Origin: Sva-07 sp031426215
GTDB lineage: Bacteria; Actinomycetota; Acidimicrobiia; Acidimicrobiales; Ilumatobacteraceae
Direction of reading: 5' to 3'
Assembly (NCBI GenBank): GCA_031426215.1
Contig: JANPKU010000118.1
Location: 10,535-74,534 of the forward strand
Length of the DNA: 64,000 nucleotides
The first letter of the stretch is position 1, and the number at the start of each line of letters is the position of its first letter. This document shows positions 16,930 to 26,410 of the stretch, piece after piece. A program made the translations under genes and the position numbers. The notes beneath the pieces were generated by a model. That model was not told the DNA's origin, did no database searches, and saw only the letters and a list, made by a program, of their open reading frames with translations.

Positions 16930-18859
16930 CGAACCGTCGATCGTCTCGAAGTGGAGCCGTGATCCGGGCGATCGCTTGTTGCAATTGCCCGCTACTGAAT
17001 GGTTTGGACAGCACCATCGGCGCGAGATCAGCAGGGAGGGTGGATCCGAGCGAGCCGGTGATCACGATCATGCGACCGGTGCTCCCGGGGCGCACGGATT
17101 CCAGCTGCTCGCAGAGCGACTCGAAACCGGCCCCTTGGTCCATCGCGCCCCAGTCAGCGAGCACGACGTCGCAGGATTGGCCGGCGAGGGTATCGATGGC
17201 CGCTTCCGCGTTGGCGGCGAGGAGGACGTGCCATCCCGAGCGTTCCAGCATCCGTCCGAGCGTTGCCCGAATCCCGGGGTCGTCGTCCAACACGAGCGCG
17301 ACTCCCGCCACGTGGTCGGGATCGGCGGTGTGAGGATTGCGCCCCGTTGCGGACTGGTCCGAGGTCGAGTTGTCTGCGTCGGCGTGAACTTGCGTTACCG
17401 CTCCGTCGAGTATCGGTAACTCCAGAGCGAACACCGTGCCGTCCAGGCCGGTTGAGCGCAGGGTCAGCGAGCCGTCACACTCTCGGGCGAATCGTTGTGC
17501 GAGCACGAGTCCGAGGCCAGTGCCGCCACGGTCGGTCTTGGTGGTGACGAACGGCTCGAACAGTCGTCCGACCACCTCATCGGACATACCCGGACCTGCA
17601 TCACGCACCAGAACTGCGACGTGACCAGGCGATCGTCCGTGGATCCCCACTGGCGCTTCGATCTCGATCTCGATCGGGATGCCGGTCTGAACGGCTTCGG
17701 TGGCGTTGCGAACCAGGTTCGTGAGGACGTGACGGACACGGTCGGTGTCGATCGACACCCGTACATCGCCTGCCCCGAGCAGTGTGACCGGGTAGCTGAA
17801 ACCGACGGCGAGTTCGTCGACCATTCGGCGAAGCCACGCCACGAGTTCGACCGCTTCGAGCCGCACGTCGCCGGTTCGGGCGAGATCGAGCATGCCGTGC
17901 ACCAGCCGACCGACGCGGGCGCTGGAATCACTGATCAGACGGCCCTGCGATCCGATGGCATCGAGCTGATCGCTGGCGGTCGGCGTCACGTCGGCACCCA
18001 GCATCGTGCGCAGGCTCGACACCTCGATGTCGATGAGTTCCGACGCCAGGCTGATGGCGCCGAGCGGGTTGTTGATCTCGTGGGCAAGCGAAGCGACCGT
18101 GGTGCCCAGCGCAGCGAGACGTTCGAGGTGCCGGAGCCGGGTCTCGGCTGTCTGGAGACGTTCGCGGAGCAGGTACTCGCGCATGAGTTGCTCTCGCCAG
18201 CGCTGGCGGCCGCGCTCCATCGTGGCGAACATGCGCTGATGAAAACGCGCCTCGAGTTCCCGCGAGGCAGTCAGCGGAGGGAAGCGGCGCAGTGCTGCTT
18301 CCAACTGTTCGGCGCTCGCTGGATCCGACGTGCGGGCAACGCGCAGCACGAGGTCGCTGAGTTCACCGATGATGTCCGGTTCGAATGTCCACGTGGCGTC
18401 GAACAGCCGATCCATCTCGTCGATTGGTAACTCTGCATCGGGTTCGGGGCGATCGACACCGAAGAGCGCGCAGGAGAAGTCTTCGGCTTGTACGACGATG
18501 AACCACTCCTGGCGTAACCCACTCGCCGCTGGCAGCTCGAACCCGATGACCTCGCCGGTGTCACCGAGATCGCCCGTGGCGAACACGGCAACCGTGCGGG
18601 CCTCGGGCTCGACGAGGCGCTGATAGCGCGTCAGTTCGGACGCCCAGTTCCCGTCGACCTGGAACCCGGTGAGTACGACGCCGGGCATACGGCTGTTCAG
18701 CAGCACGTCTTCGAGGACATGCGAGAGGTCGCTCAGTGTCCCTTTCGAAAGTCGTGCCAGTTCAACCCGGCCCTCTGTGACCGCGGCGAACGAGTCGTAC
18801 ATCGAAGGCAACTGCATTCGACTGGACGATGACTCGTTCACCGTTGGTGTCTTTACCAC
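16916..18859 (-). CDS. DICT-domain hybrid histidine kinase with receiver
   Basis: This is a 647-residue kinase whose N-terminus (about residues 25-190) matches the DICT sensory domain. Visible pieces are LSDLSHVLEDVLL, LTRYQRLVEPEARTVAVF, a QEWFIVVQ strand and a cysteine-containing strand ending in LFGVD. The HisKA box is LAALGTTVASLAHEINNPLG. The ATPase domain has NLVRNATEAVQ, DAGPGM and GGTGLGLVLAQ. The receiver is somewhat diverged but keeps LDDDPG, the phospho-acceptor D in VVLADWG, and SKPFS. The GTG start at 18859 has an alternative ATG at 18817. It is divergent from the GGDEF gene and overlaps the next kinase gene by 14 bp. DICT domains are known to accompany two-component and c-di-GMP proteins, often with photosensors. 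Confidence 0.88.
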   Translation of the reverse strand: MVKTPTVNESSSSRMQLPSMYDSFAAVTEGRVELARLSKGTLSDLSHVLEDVLLNSRMPGVVLTGFQVDGNWASELTRYQRLVEPEARTVAVFATGDLGDTGEVIGFELPAASGLRQEWFIVVQAEDFSCALFGVDRPEPDAELPIDEMDRLFDATWTFEPDIIGELSDLVLRVARTSDPASAEQLEAALRRFPPLTASRELEARFHQRMFATMERGRQRWREQLMREYLLRERLQTAETRLRHLERLAALGTTVASLAHEINNPLGAISLASELIDIEVSSLRTMLGADVTPTASDQLDAIGSQGRLISDSSARVGRLVHGMLDLARTGDVRLEAVELVAWLRRMVDELAVGFSYPVTLLGAGDVRVSIDTDRVRHVLTNLVRNATEAVQTGIPIEIEIEAPVGIHGRSPGHVAVLVRDAGPGMSDEVVGRLFEPFVTTKTDRGGTGLGLVLAQRFARECDGSLTLRSTGLDGTVFALELPILDGAVTQVHADADNSTSDQSATGRNPHTADPDHVAGVALVLDDDPGIRATLGRMLERSGWHVLLAANAEAAIDTLAGQSCDVVLADWGAMDQGAGFESLCEQLESVRPGSTGRMIVITGSLGSTLPADLAPMVLSKPFSSGQLQQAIARITAPLRDDRRFDDVP

Positions 18860-19011
18860 TCGCGCGAGGCAAACCCAAATTTCGAGCGGCCGGAGCCCTT
18901 GCCTTGCCGACCTCTGCGGTGGTGGTCGTCGTCGACGATTTCGTGCTTTTGTCCGCGTCCGACGGACGGTTGCAGAGACCGACTCGTTGCGACCCCTTCA
19001 GGACTGAGACC

Positions 19012-20028
19012 ATGACCATCATCGACACAGCGCTTCCGACGATCACCTCGAGTGCGCCGCAGCCTCCTCGGTTCCCCACCGCCCGACCGGGCATGGGGTT
19101 CAACGAGGCGTCAGCGGCGGTCGTCGATTACCTCAAGTCGTTCCTGCCCATGGGTTTCTGGGCGGTGACCCGTTTCGATGGCCTGCGGCAGCTCTATCTC
19201 GAAGTGCGCGACGACTCGTACGGTCTCGGACCCGGTGGTTCTCACCCGTGGGACGATTCGTTCTGCATCAACATGGTTGCGGGGACGACCCCCCGGATCG
19301 CTCCCGACGCAATGGCGATCCCGGAGTACGCCGCGTCCGGCGTTGCGGCGCAGATCAAGATCGGCTCGTACGTGGGCATCCCGATCACCCACGCCGATGG
19401 TGAGCTGTTCGGAACCCTGTGCGGACTCGACACCGCTACGCAGTCCGACGAGATGCTGCGACATGAGCCGCTGCTCGACATCCTCGGCATGCTCTTGTCG
19501 ACAATCCTCGATGCCGACCTCGAACGGACGCGGCAGGCCCGCCTCCTCGAGCGCGCCGAGATGGCTGCGGAATCCGACCCGATGACCGGGCTGTTCAACC
19601 GGCGAGGTTGGGACCGCTACATGGAAATCGAAGAAGCTCGCTTCCGTCGGTTCGGTGATCCCGGTGCCGTTCTGGTCATCGACCTCGACGGGCTCAAGGA
19701 GGTCAACGACACCTTCGGCCATCAGGCCGGCGACGAGCTGATCAAGCTCGCCGCGAGCGTGATCCGTGACACGATTCGCGACTGCGATATCGCGGCTCGA
19801 CTGGGTGGTGACGAGTTCGGGATCATCACGAGCAACGCGGTGCCGGCTGATTGCGACGTGCTCAGGTCTCGCATCCTCGCTGGATTCCATGACACCGGCG
19901 TGGTGGCCTCGATCGGACACGCCCCCTACACCGTCGTCGCCGGCTTCCCCGGAGCGTTCGCTGCAGCCGACGAGGCGATGTACGCCGAGAAGCAGCGCCG
20001 TCGCGCCGCACGCTCGACCGTCAACTGA
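19012..20028 (+). CDS. GAF-GGDEF diguanylate cyclase
   Basis: This 338-residue protein makes c-di-GMP from two GTP. An N-terminal GAF-type domain (about 20-165) contains VGIPITHADGELFGTLCGLD. The GGDEF domain (about 180-335) has DPMTGLFNRRGWD, IDLDGLKEVNDTFGH and an intact GGDEF at residues 265-269. A product-inhibition I-site is present as R256-x-x-D259, five residues before GGDEF. The ATG chosen begins the protein-like sequence; longer upstream frames would run into the divergent kinase gene. It shares a 152-bp intergenic region with the DICT kinase, whose sensor class is associated with diguanylate cyclases. Confidence 0.92.
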   Translation: MTIIDTALPTITSSAPQPPRFPTARPGMGFNEASAAVVDYLKSFLPMGFWAVTRFDGLRQLYLEVRDDSYGLGPGGSHPWDDSFCINMVAGTTPRIAPDAMAIPEYAASGVAAQIKIGSYVGIPITHADGELFGTLCGLDTATQSDEMLRHEPLLDILGMLLSTILDADLERTRQARLLERAEMAAESDPMTGLFNRRGWDRYMEIEEARFRRFGDPGAVLVIDLDGLKEVNDTFGHQAGDELIKLAASVIRDTIRDCDIAARLGGDEFGIITSNAVPADCDVLRSRILAGFHDTGVVASIGHAPYTVVAGFPGAFAAADEAMYAEKQRRRAARSTVN

Positions 20029-20093
20029 CGACACCGTCAGAGCAGTTTCGCTCGTGGGCTAGTGTCATCTACCACACGAGAGGGGTGGTCTCG

Positions 20094-21701
20094 ATGACGT
20101 TGACCGAATCACACGCAACCGGGCCGGACGTGCCCGTTGTCCGAGAGCTCACGTTCGGAGCGCTCCTCCGCGAGGCCGCCGAGGCTGTTCCCGAACGTGT
20201 GGCGCTCGTCGCCGGGGTGGCCGATCCGGCACTGCGGCGGAGCTGGACGTACCGGGAGTTGCTGGCTGATGCCGAGGCCGCAGCTCGCGCGCTGCGGACT
20301 CGGTTCGAGCCGGGAGAGCGGGTGGCCGTGTGGGCGCCGAATTACCCGGAGTGGATCATCCTGCAGTACGCCGCCGGGATCGCCGGGCTGATCTTCGTCA
20401 CGGTCAATCCCGCGCTGCGCACGAACGAAGTGAAGTACGTACTCGAGCAGTCGCGATCGGCCGGCATCGTCACCGCCACCGAGTTCCGCGGGAATCCGAT
20501 GCTCGCCACGGTGGAGGAGATCCAGCCCGAGCTCCCCGAGTTGCGCGACATCATCCGTTTCGACCGGTGGGACGAGTTCATGGCGGGCGCCGACGCGTTC
20601 GACGGGACGCTCGTCGAACCGGATCCGTCCGATGCCGTGATGATCCAGTACACGTCTGGCACCACTGGGTTCCCGAAGGGTGCGCTGCTCCATCACCGCG
20701 GTCTCGTCAACAACGGCTGGCACACCGCCGATCGGATGGGTGTGAGTGAGGGGGGTGTGATGATCGGGGTCGCACCGCTCTTCCACACCGCCGGATGCGT
20801 CGTCACGGTGCTCGCTGCTGCGTCGAAGCATGCCACCCTCGTGTACGAGGAGTCGTTCGAGCCGGGCCTGGCGCTCGAGCTGTTCGAGGCCTACGGCGGC
20901 ACGGCGGTACTCGGCGTCCCGACGATGCTCGTTGCGATGATGGAGCACCCGAACTTCGCCACGACCGACCTGTCGAGTGTCGAAGCGATCTGCTCGGGAG
21001 GGTCGCTGGTGCCCGACCCGATGGTTCGTCGCCTCGAGTCCGCGCTCGGTGCACCGTTCACGATCGTGTTCGGTCAGACCGAGTGCTCGCCCGTCGCCTC
21101 GATGACGCATCCGTCCGACACCATCGAGGACAAGGCGGGCACGATCGGCCCACCGATGCCGGGCGTCGAGGTGAGGATCGTCGATCCGGAGACCGGCGCG
21201 ACCGTGCCGATCGGTGTCGTCGGCGAGTACCTCACCCGCGGATATCACGTGATGCACGAGTACTTCGAGAACCCCGAAGGCACCGCGAACGCGATCGACC
21301 CCGACGGCTGGTTGCACACCGGTGACCTGTGTGCGATGGACGACCGCGGCTATTGCACGGTCGAAGGTCGTCTGAAGGACATGATCATTCGGGGCGGCGA
21401 GAACATCTACCCCAGAGAACTCGAGGACCTGCTCTTCGCACATCCTGCGGTCGGCGAGGTCGCCGTGGTCGGGCTGCCGGACGACCACTGGGGCGAGACG
21501 GTTGCGGCGTTCGTACGGCCTGCCCCCGGGCACACCCTCGACAAGACCGAGTTGTTCTCGTACATGCGAGACCACCTCGCTCCGCACAAGACCCCCAAGC
21601 AGTGGTTCGAGGTCGATGCCTTCCCGCTCACCGGGTCCGGAAAGATCCAGAAGTACAAGCTGCGCGAACAGTGGTCCGCCGGGACCGTTTCTGAGCTGTG
21701 A
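20094..21701 (+). CDS. Fatty-acyl-CoA synthetase / acyl-CoA ligase, AMP-forming
   Basis: This 535-residue member of the ANL superfamily activates a carboxylic acid with ATP to an acyl-adenylate, then to acyl-CoA. The P-loop motif is YTSGTTGFPKGALLHH. The A5-type motif is FGQTECSP, the hinge region is GWLHTGDLCAMDDRGY, and the catalytic lysine motif is GSGKIQKYKLRE at the C-terminus. The ATG at 20094 is favoured over the GTG at 20085 because GAGAGGGG lies about eight bases before it. Overall likeness is to medium/long-chain FadD-type ligases; the precise chain length is unknown. It is followed by the dab genes but shows no obvious functional link to them. Confidence 0.92.
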   Translation: MTLTESHATGPDVPVVRELTFGALLREAAEAVPERVALVAGVADPALRRSWTYRELLADAEAAARALRTRFEPGERVAVWAPNYPEWIILQYAAGIAGLIFVTVNPALRTNEVKYVLEQSRSAGIVTATEFRGNPMLATVEEIQPELPELRDIIRFDRWDEFMAGADAFDGTLVEPDPSDAVMIQYTSGTTGFPKGALLHHRGLVNNGWHTADRMGVSEGGVMIGVAPLFHTAGCVVTVLAAASKHATLVYEESFEPGLALELFEAYGGTAVLGVPTMLVAMMEHPNFATTDLSSVEAICSGGSLVPDPMVRRLESALGAPFTIVFGQTECSPVASMTHPSDTIEDKAGTIGPPMPGVEVRIVDPETGATVPIGVVGEYLTRGYHVMHEYFENPEGTANAIDPDGWLHTGDLCAMDDRGYCTVEGRLKDMIIRGGENIYPRELEDLLFAHPAVGEVAVVGLPDDHWGETVAAFVRPAPGHTLDKTELFSYMRDHLAPHKTPKQWFEVDAFPLTGSGKIQKYKLREQWSAGTVSEL

Positions 21702-21791
21702 GCGCTGATTCGAACAACTCTGAGAAAAATAGCCTTCCAATCGGAGATGTTGTGTTGTAGGAATTGAACTTCTGGTATTAGAGTCGAAGCG

Positions 21792-23444
21792 ATGTCCGGA
21801 GTCCTCGTCGCCGTCGCCACCCTGCCGCTGCTCGCTGCAGTGATCATCCGGCTCGCCAGCACTTCCTCGCGCACCACCGCCCGTCTGGCCGTCGGCGCCA
21901 GCGGTGCTGCAGCGATCGGCGCTCTGGTGCTTCTGATCAAGGTGGGTCTCGACGGCCCCGTCGACGCAGTGATCACCAACTCCGATGGTGTGGCCGTGAT
22001 CGGGCTGACTGCCGACCGCGTGGGTGCCATCTTGCTGCTCCTCACCAGCACCGTCGGACTGATCGTGCAGTCGTTCGCCTCCCGCTCGCTCCTCGGTGAT
22101 CCGCGAGCCACGCGGTTCCACGTGCTCGCCTGCGCGCTCGCCGGTGCCACCTCACTCGTCGGGGTCGCAGCGACTGGCTCGGGGTTCGTCGTTGCCTGGA
22201 TCGCGACCACCGTGACGTTAGTTGCGTTGCTCGGCCACAAGGCGCCCTGGCCTGCAGCGGTGCGTTCGCAGCGCCTCACGTCTCGCACATTTCTCGTGGG
22301 CGACGCGTCGCTGCTGCTCGCTGTCGTCCTGGCGATCGGGTCGGTGGGAGACCTCGATCTTCGCAACATCGGTGGCGATGCAGCGTCGCTCGACGCCGAG
22401 TCGATCGGGCCCCTCAGCATGCTCACGATCGTCGCGACGCTGCTGGTGGTCTCCGGAGTCGCACGGTCGGCCCTCGTTCCGATGCACGCCTGGCTTCCAT
22501 CCACGCTCGCCGCACCCACACCGGTCTCGGCGCTCCTCCATGCCGGGGTGATCAACGGCGCCGGGGTCGTGTTGATCCGGTTCTCGCCGGTGTTCGCCTC
22601 GTCGGTCAGCGCCATGGTGGTCGCCTTCGGGCTCGGGATCGCCACCGCACTCTTCGCGACCGCCGTCATGCTGGTGCGCACCGACGTCAAGGGCGGGCTC
22701 GTCTGGTCGACAGCGGGCCAGATGGGGTTCATGATGATGCAACTCGGCGTCGGCGCTTTTGCTGCCGCCCTGTTCCACATCGTTGGACATGCCCTGTTCA
22801 AGGCGGCGATGTTCCTCGGCGCCGGCGGAGCCATCACGGCCCGCAACCGTCAGATGCAACGCCCACATCTCGGGCGCTCCTCTGCAGCGGTGCTGAACTC
22901 GAATGCATTGCGACTCGTGATCGGTGTGCTCACGCCGCTCGCCGCTTTCGCTCTCGCACTGCGGTTCATCGAGCCGCACCTCACTCCGGCCGCGACGATC
23001 CTGATCGTGCTGTTCGGCGCACTCTCCGTGGGCCGAGCGGCGAGCGGATGGATGTCGGCGACGCCTTTCGCGGCCGGACACACGATCGCCCTTGCGATCG
23101 CCGGCGTGCTCGTGATGACGTTCGGTTACGTCGGAGGCATCGCCGTGTTCGAGGCCTTCGTCGTCGGCGTGGTTCCCTACGAGGTGCCATCGGCGGTCGG
23201 CCCGCTCTGGGTGGTCGCAGCACTCTCAGCGATCGCCGCCGGCGTACTCGTCGTCGTGTTCACGCCCGGCCCTCGAGGCGAAGCGCTGCGCCGCAATGCC
23301 TACGGCTGGCTGCTGAGCACAAGCACCCCCATCACTGTTCACCGCTCGGATCGAGCGGTAGCGCTCTCGCATGCGACCGTCATTCGTTCCACCGACACCG
23401 CACTCGCTCCGGCCGAACTGGCCACTGCAGGAGACCACACATGA
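21792..23444 (+). CDS. dabB: DabB, membrane subunit of the DAB inorganic-carbon importer
   Basis: This 550-residue polytopic protein is of the NuoL/Mrp antiporter family, with the conserved proton-channel segment MHAWLPSTLAAPTPVSALLH and following helices (ALFHIVGHALFKAAMFLGAG). Lone NuoL-like genes paired with dabA encode the membrane half of the DAB transporter. In characterised systems DabA-DabB accumulates bicarbonate using a cation gradient. The gene overlaps dabA by ATGA. The 90-bp leader (21702-21791) is clearly AT-richer than its surroundings and probably holds the promoter, but I could not fix -35/-10 boxes. An isolated complex I or antiporter role is unlikely given the partner. Confidence 0.9.
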   Translation: MSGVLVAVATLPLLAAVIIRLASTSSRTTARLAVGASGAAAIGALVLLIKVGLDGPVDAVITNSDGVAVIGLTADRVGAILLLLTSTVGLIVQSFASRSLLGDPRATRFHVLACALAGATSLVGVAATGSGFVVAWIATTVTLVALLGHKAPWPAAVRSQRLTSRTFLVGDASLLLAVVLAIGSVGDLDLRNIGGDAASLDAESIGPLSMLTIVATLLVVSGVARSALVPMHAWLPSTLAAPTPVSALLHAGVINGAGVVLIRFSPVFASSVSAMVVAFGLGIATALFATAVMLVRTDVKGGLVWSTAGQMGFMMMQLGVGAFAAALFHIVGHALFKAAMFLGAGGAITARNRQMQRPHLGRSSAAVLNSNALRLVIGVLTPLAAFALALRFIEPHLTPAATILIVLFGALSVGRAASGWMSATPFAAGHTIALAIAGVLVMTFGYVGGIAVFEAFVVGVVPYEVPSAVGPLWVVAALSAIAAGVLVVVFTPGPRGEALRRNAYGWLLSTSTPITVHRSDRAVALSHATVIRSTDTALAPAELATAGDHT

Positions 23445-26053
23445 CCACCGCCACCGCTCACAGATCGCTCTCGGCGACCGACCGCAGTCGTCTGGTCATC
23501 GACGTGTCGAACGCCGGATCGATCGCGGCGCCGTACTGGCCGCTGACCGCCTTCGTCGCCGTCAATCCGCTCGGTGGGCTCACCGATCTCTCATTCGCCG
23601 AAGCGGCCGCAGCGGCCCGGGGTTGGTTCGGTGCGCGCACACACCTGCCGCTCGACGCATATCGGACCGAGCACGCCTGCGGCACGGTCACCGACGCCGA
23701 TCTCGACCGGGCGATCCTGCGTCACCAACCGACGCTCGCCGACGCTCCGTCGCTCGACCTCGGTCGACTCCGCGTCGACCCGCTCGACATCGTGCGTTGG
23801 GATCTGCTGCACGGGCCGACGGCTGATCAAGCGCCACGTCGGGGGACCGGCAGTGTTGCCACTGCCCTCGACGAGATCATGACGGGCTGGTGCGCTGCAT
23901 TCGTCGACGAGGCCCACACGCCCTGGCCGATGCCCGATCGGGACCGCGGTTTCTATCGGTCGTGGCGAGTCGCGGCAGGGGCCGATCGTCGCCTCGCTGC
24001 AGTGATCGGACGTGACGCACGGGCCCGACTGAAGGAGTTGCCCGACGACCCCGCCGAACTGCTCGACCTGGCGCTGCGCGAGCGCGGCATCGACGACGAG
24101 GGACGCGTCCACGCCATCCGCACCTGGATCCTGCGGACCCCCGGATGGGCGGGTTTGGCGCGGTGGTGCGACGAATGGGCACCGGCCGATCGCTCTGGAG
24201 TGCGGCTCCGGATGCTCGACCTCGCTGCGGTTCGGGCGGCGATGGATCACCTCGCACCGGACCACCTCGATCTGTCGGGACCCGACGCCACCTCGAGCGG
24301 CGTCCAAGCGGTGAGCATCGAACGTCGCGCCGACGCCGCGGCGGCGGCATTCGGGGCAGATGGACACAGGGCAGCGATCGTCGAACTGCTCGAAGCGTTC
24401 GACGAGGCAGATCGTGCGGCCATCTGGCTGTCGGCACACGAATGGAACTTCCGTGATCGTCTGCTCGCTCGCTTGACGGGACCCGCGGCGGGAACCTCGC
24501 CCGAGCGCCCGGCCGCCCAACTCGTGTTCTGCATCGACGTCCGCTCCGAGGGCGTGCGTCGCCGACTCGAGGCGCTCGGTGCCTACGACACCTATGGCTT
24601 CGCCGGCTTCTTCGGCGTGCCGGTTCGTTGGCGTCCGCTTGGCTCCGAGATCGCTCAGGCGCGATGTCCGGTACTGGTGTCACCGCGGCACGAGGTCGTC
24701 GAGGTCGCCATCGACGATGACGCGCGGTACCTGTCCACCCGCTCGGCCACCGCTGGATTGCACGACGCGTTCTACGCAGCCAAGGGAGGTATTGCGTCGC
24801 CGTTCGCGCTCGCCGAGTCGGCCGGCTGGTTCGCCGGGCCGGTTGCTGCTGCGCGCACGCTCGCGCCCCCACGCACGCGACTCGACACGGCCGTGGGCGC
24901 CATTGCGAAGCGACCGTGGTGGAAGCCGTTCGGCGCCACACCGCGAACCGCCCCGGTCGTCGACACCGTCACCAGCGTCGATCTCCGTTCCGGGTTGTCG
25001 TTGGAAGAGCGCACGTTGTTCGCCGAAGCCATCGTGACCACGATCGGAATGGCCGAGTTCGCTCCCGTGGTGGTGCTGTGCGGCCACGCCAGCATCACCA
25101 CCAACAACCCGCACGCCTCGTCGCTCGACTGCGGTGCATGTGGCGGAGCACCGGGTGGGGCCAGTGCCCGGATCGCTGCGGCGATCCTCAACGACATCGA
25201 CGTGCGCGTCGGACTGGTCGAGCGTGGCATCACGATCCCCGACACGACATGGTTCGTGGCGGCCGAACACGACACGGCAGCCGACCTCGTGCGGATCTTC
25301 GACCGTGACGTCATCCCGGCGGCCATCCGACCGCTCGTCGATGCGCTCCAGCGCGATCTCGACAGTGCCGGCGAGCGCAACTCACTCGATCGGGCGCAAC
25401 GCCTCCCGGGAAGTGCCGCCCGCGTGCGTGATCGGGGACGTGACTGGGCTGAGGTGCGTCCCGAATGGGGTCTCGCCGGCAACGGTGCCTTCATTATCGG
25501 ACCACGCTCGATGACCGCTGCGCACGATCTGCGCGGCCGTTCGTTCCTGCACAGTTACGTGGCCGAGAGCGACCCCGACGGCGTGGCGCTCGAGACGATC
25601 ATGACCGCTCCTCTGGTGGTGGCGCAATGGATCTCGTCGCAGTACTACTTCTCCACTGTCGAGCCCGAGGTGTTCGGAGCCGGCGACAAGATGCTGCACA
25701 ACCCGGTTGGTGGTATCGGCGTGGTGGTCGGCCAGTCCGGCGACCTCGCGGTCGGCCTGCCGATGCAGTCGGTGATGCTCGGCGAGCAGCGCGCCCACGA
25801 TCCGTTGCGATTGCTCGCCATCGTTCAGGCGCCGCTCGATCGAATCGAGCGCATCATCCTGCGCAACAGCGGCCTGCGTCAGTTGGTGGAGGGCGAGTGG
25901 ATCCACGTCGTCGGGCGCGGCAGCGACAACGATGCGTGGTCGCTGCGCACACCCGGCGGCGGATGGGAACCCTGGCATCTCGCCGACGCATCGATGGCCG
26001 AGCACCGCACATCGCTGTCACACACCGACCTCTCGATTCCACTCTCGATCTGA
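23441..26053 (+). CDS. dabA: DabA, zinc-dependent subunit of the DAB inorganic-carbon importer (DUF2309)
   Basis: This 870-residue cytoplasmic protein is related in its active site to beta-carbonic anhydrases. It is thought to hydrate CO2 or capture bicarbonate unidirectionally with DabB. The proposed zinc ligands are present with the expected spacing: C364 and D366 in FCIDVRSEG, H549 in LCGHAS, and C564 in LDCGACGG. The C-x-D pair and the 15-residue H-to-C distance match the characterised family members. Start ATG overlaps the dabB stop (ATGA), giving the standard dabB-dabA pair. A P-II-like gene follows after 10 bp. Confidence 0.93.
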   Translation: MTTATAHRSLSATDRSRLVIDVSNAGSIAAPYWPLTAFVAVNPLGGLTDLSFAEAAAAARGWFGARTHLPLDAYRTEHACGTVTDADLDRAILRHQPTLADAPSLDLGRLRVDPLDIVRWDLLHGPTADQAPRRGTGSVATALDEIMTGWCAAFVDEAHTPWPMPDRDRGFYRSWRVAAGADRRLAAVIGRDARARLKELPDDPAELLDLALRERGIDDEGRVHAIRTWILRTPGWAGLARWCDEWAPADRSGVRLRMLDLAAVRAAMDHLAPDHLDLSGPDATSSGVQAVSIERRADAAAAAFGADGHRAAIVELLEAFDEADRAAIWLSAHEWNFRDRLLARLTGPAAGTSPERPAAQLVFCIDVRSEGVRRRLEALGAYDTYGFAGFFGVPVRWRPLGSEIAQARCPVLVSPRHEVVEVAIDDDARYLSTRSATAGLHDAFYAAKGGIASPFALAESAGWFAGPVAAARTLAPPRTRLDTAVGAIAKRPWWKPFGATPRTAPVVDTVTSVDLRSGLSLEERTLFAEAIVTTIGMAEFAPVVVLCGHASITTNNPHASSLDCGACGGAPGGASARIAAAILNDIDVRVGLVERGITIPDTTWFVAAEHDTAADLVRIFDRDVIPAAIRPLVDALQRDLDSAGERNSLDRAQRLPGSAARVRDRGRDWAEVRPEWGLAGNGAFIIGPRSMTAAHDLRGRSFLHSYVAESDPDGVALETIMTAPLVVAQWISSQYYFSTVEPEVFGAGDKMLHNPVGGIGVVVGQSGDLAVGLPMQSVMLGEQRAHDPLRLLAIVQAPLDRIERIILRNSGLRQLVEGEWIHVVGRGSDNDAWSLRTPGGGWEPWHLADASMAEHRTSLSHTDLSIPLSI

Positions 26054-26063
26054 ACGGAGAACC

Positions 26064-26390
26064 GTGACCACCTGGACCGACCTTCCCGCCATGGCCAAGA
26101 TCGAAGTCGTCATCGACGGCGATGACGTGCCTGCGATGCGCGACCTGTTCCTCGACTCCGGCGCCACCGGGTACACCGCAGTGTCCGGCGTCTCGGGGTT
26201 CGGACATCATGGCCACCATCAGGGTCGGCTGCTGTTCAACGACCGCGCCAGCCTGTCGATGCTGATCACCGTGGTGCCGATCGAACGCGCCGAGGGCCTG
26301 ATCGCCGGTATCCGACGCCTCCTCGATGATCGCCACGGCGTGCTGTTCGTCAGCGAAACCCATGTCAGTCGACCCGACTACTTCACCTGA
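26064..26390 (+). CDS. P-II-like signal-transduction protein linked to DabAB
   Basis: This 108-residue protein has P-II-like features: an opening beta strand MAKIEVVIDGDDV, a Gly/His-rich loop region GFGHHGHHQGRLLFND in the T-loop position, and a C-terminal helix-strand pair ending FVSETHVSRPDYFT. It is ten bases downstream of dabA with GGAGA before GTG 26064; an ATG at 26091 is an alternative start. P-II relatives such as SbtB control bicarbonate transporters by binding adenine nucleotides. By position it should regulate DabAB. The canonical uridylylation tyrosine of GlnB was not seen. Confidence 0.82.
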   Translation: MTTWTDLPAMAKIEVVIDGDDVPAMRDLFLDSGATGYTAVSGVSGFGHHGHHQGRLLFNDRASLSMLITVVPIERAEGLIAGIRRLLDDRHGVLFVSETHVSRPDYFT

Positions 26391-26410
26391 GCGCGTGCGA
26401 GACTGACGAC

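Noticed and set aside
20109..22121. Very long minus-strand open frame opposite the acyl-CoA ligase
   Set aside because: Its translation is rich in His, Arg, Glu and Gln without any motif, and it mirrors the clearly coding acyl-CoA ligase and dabB; a GC-rich antisense shadow.
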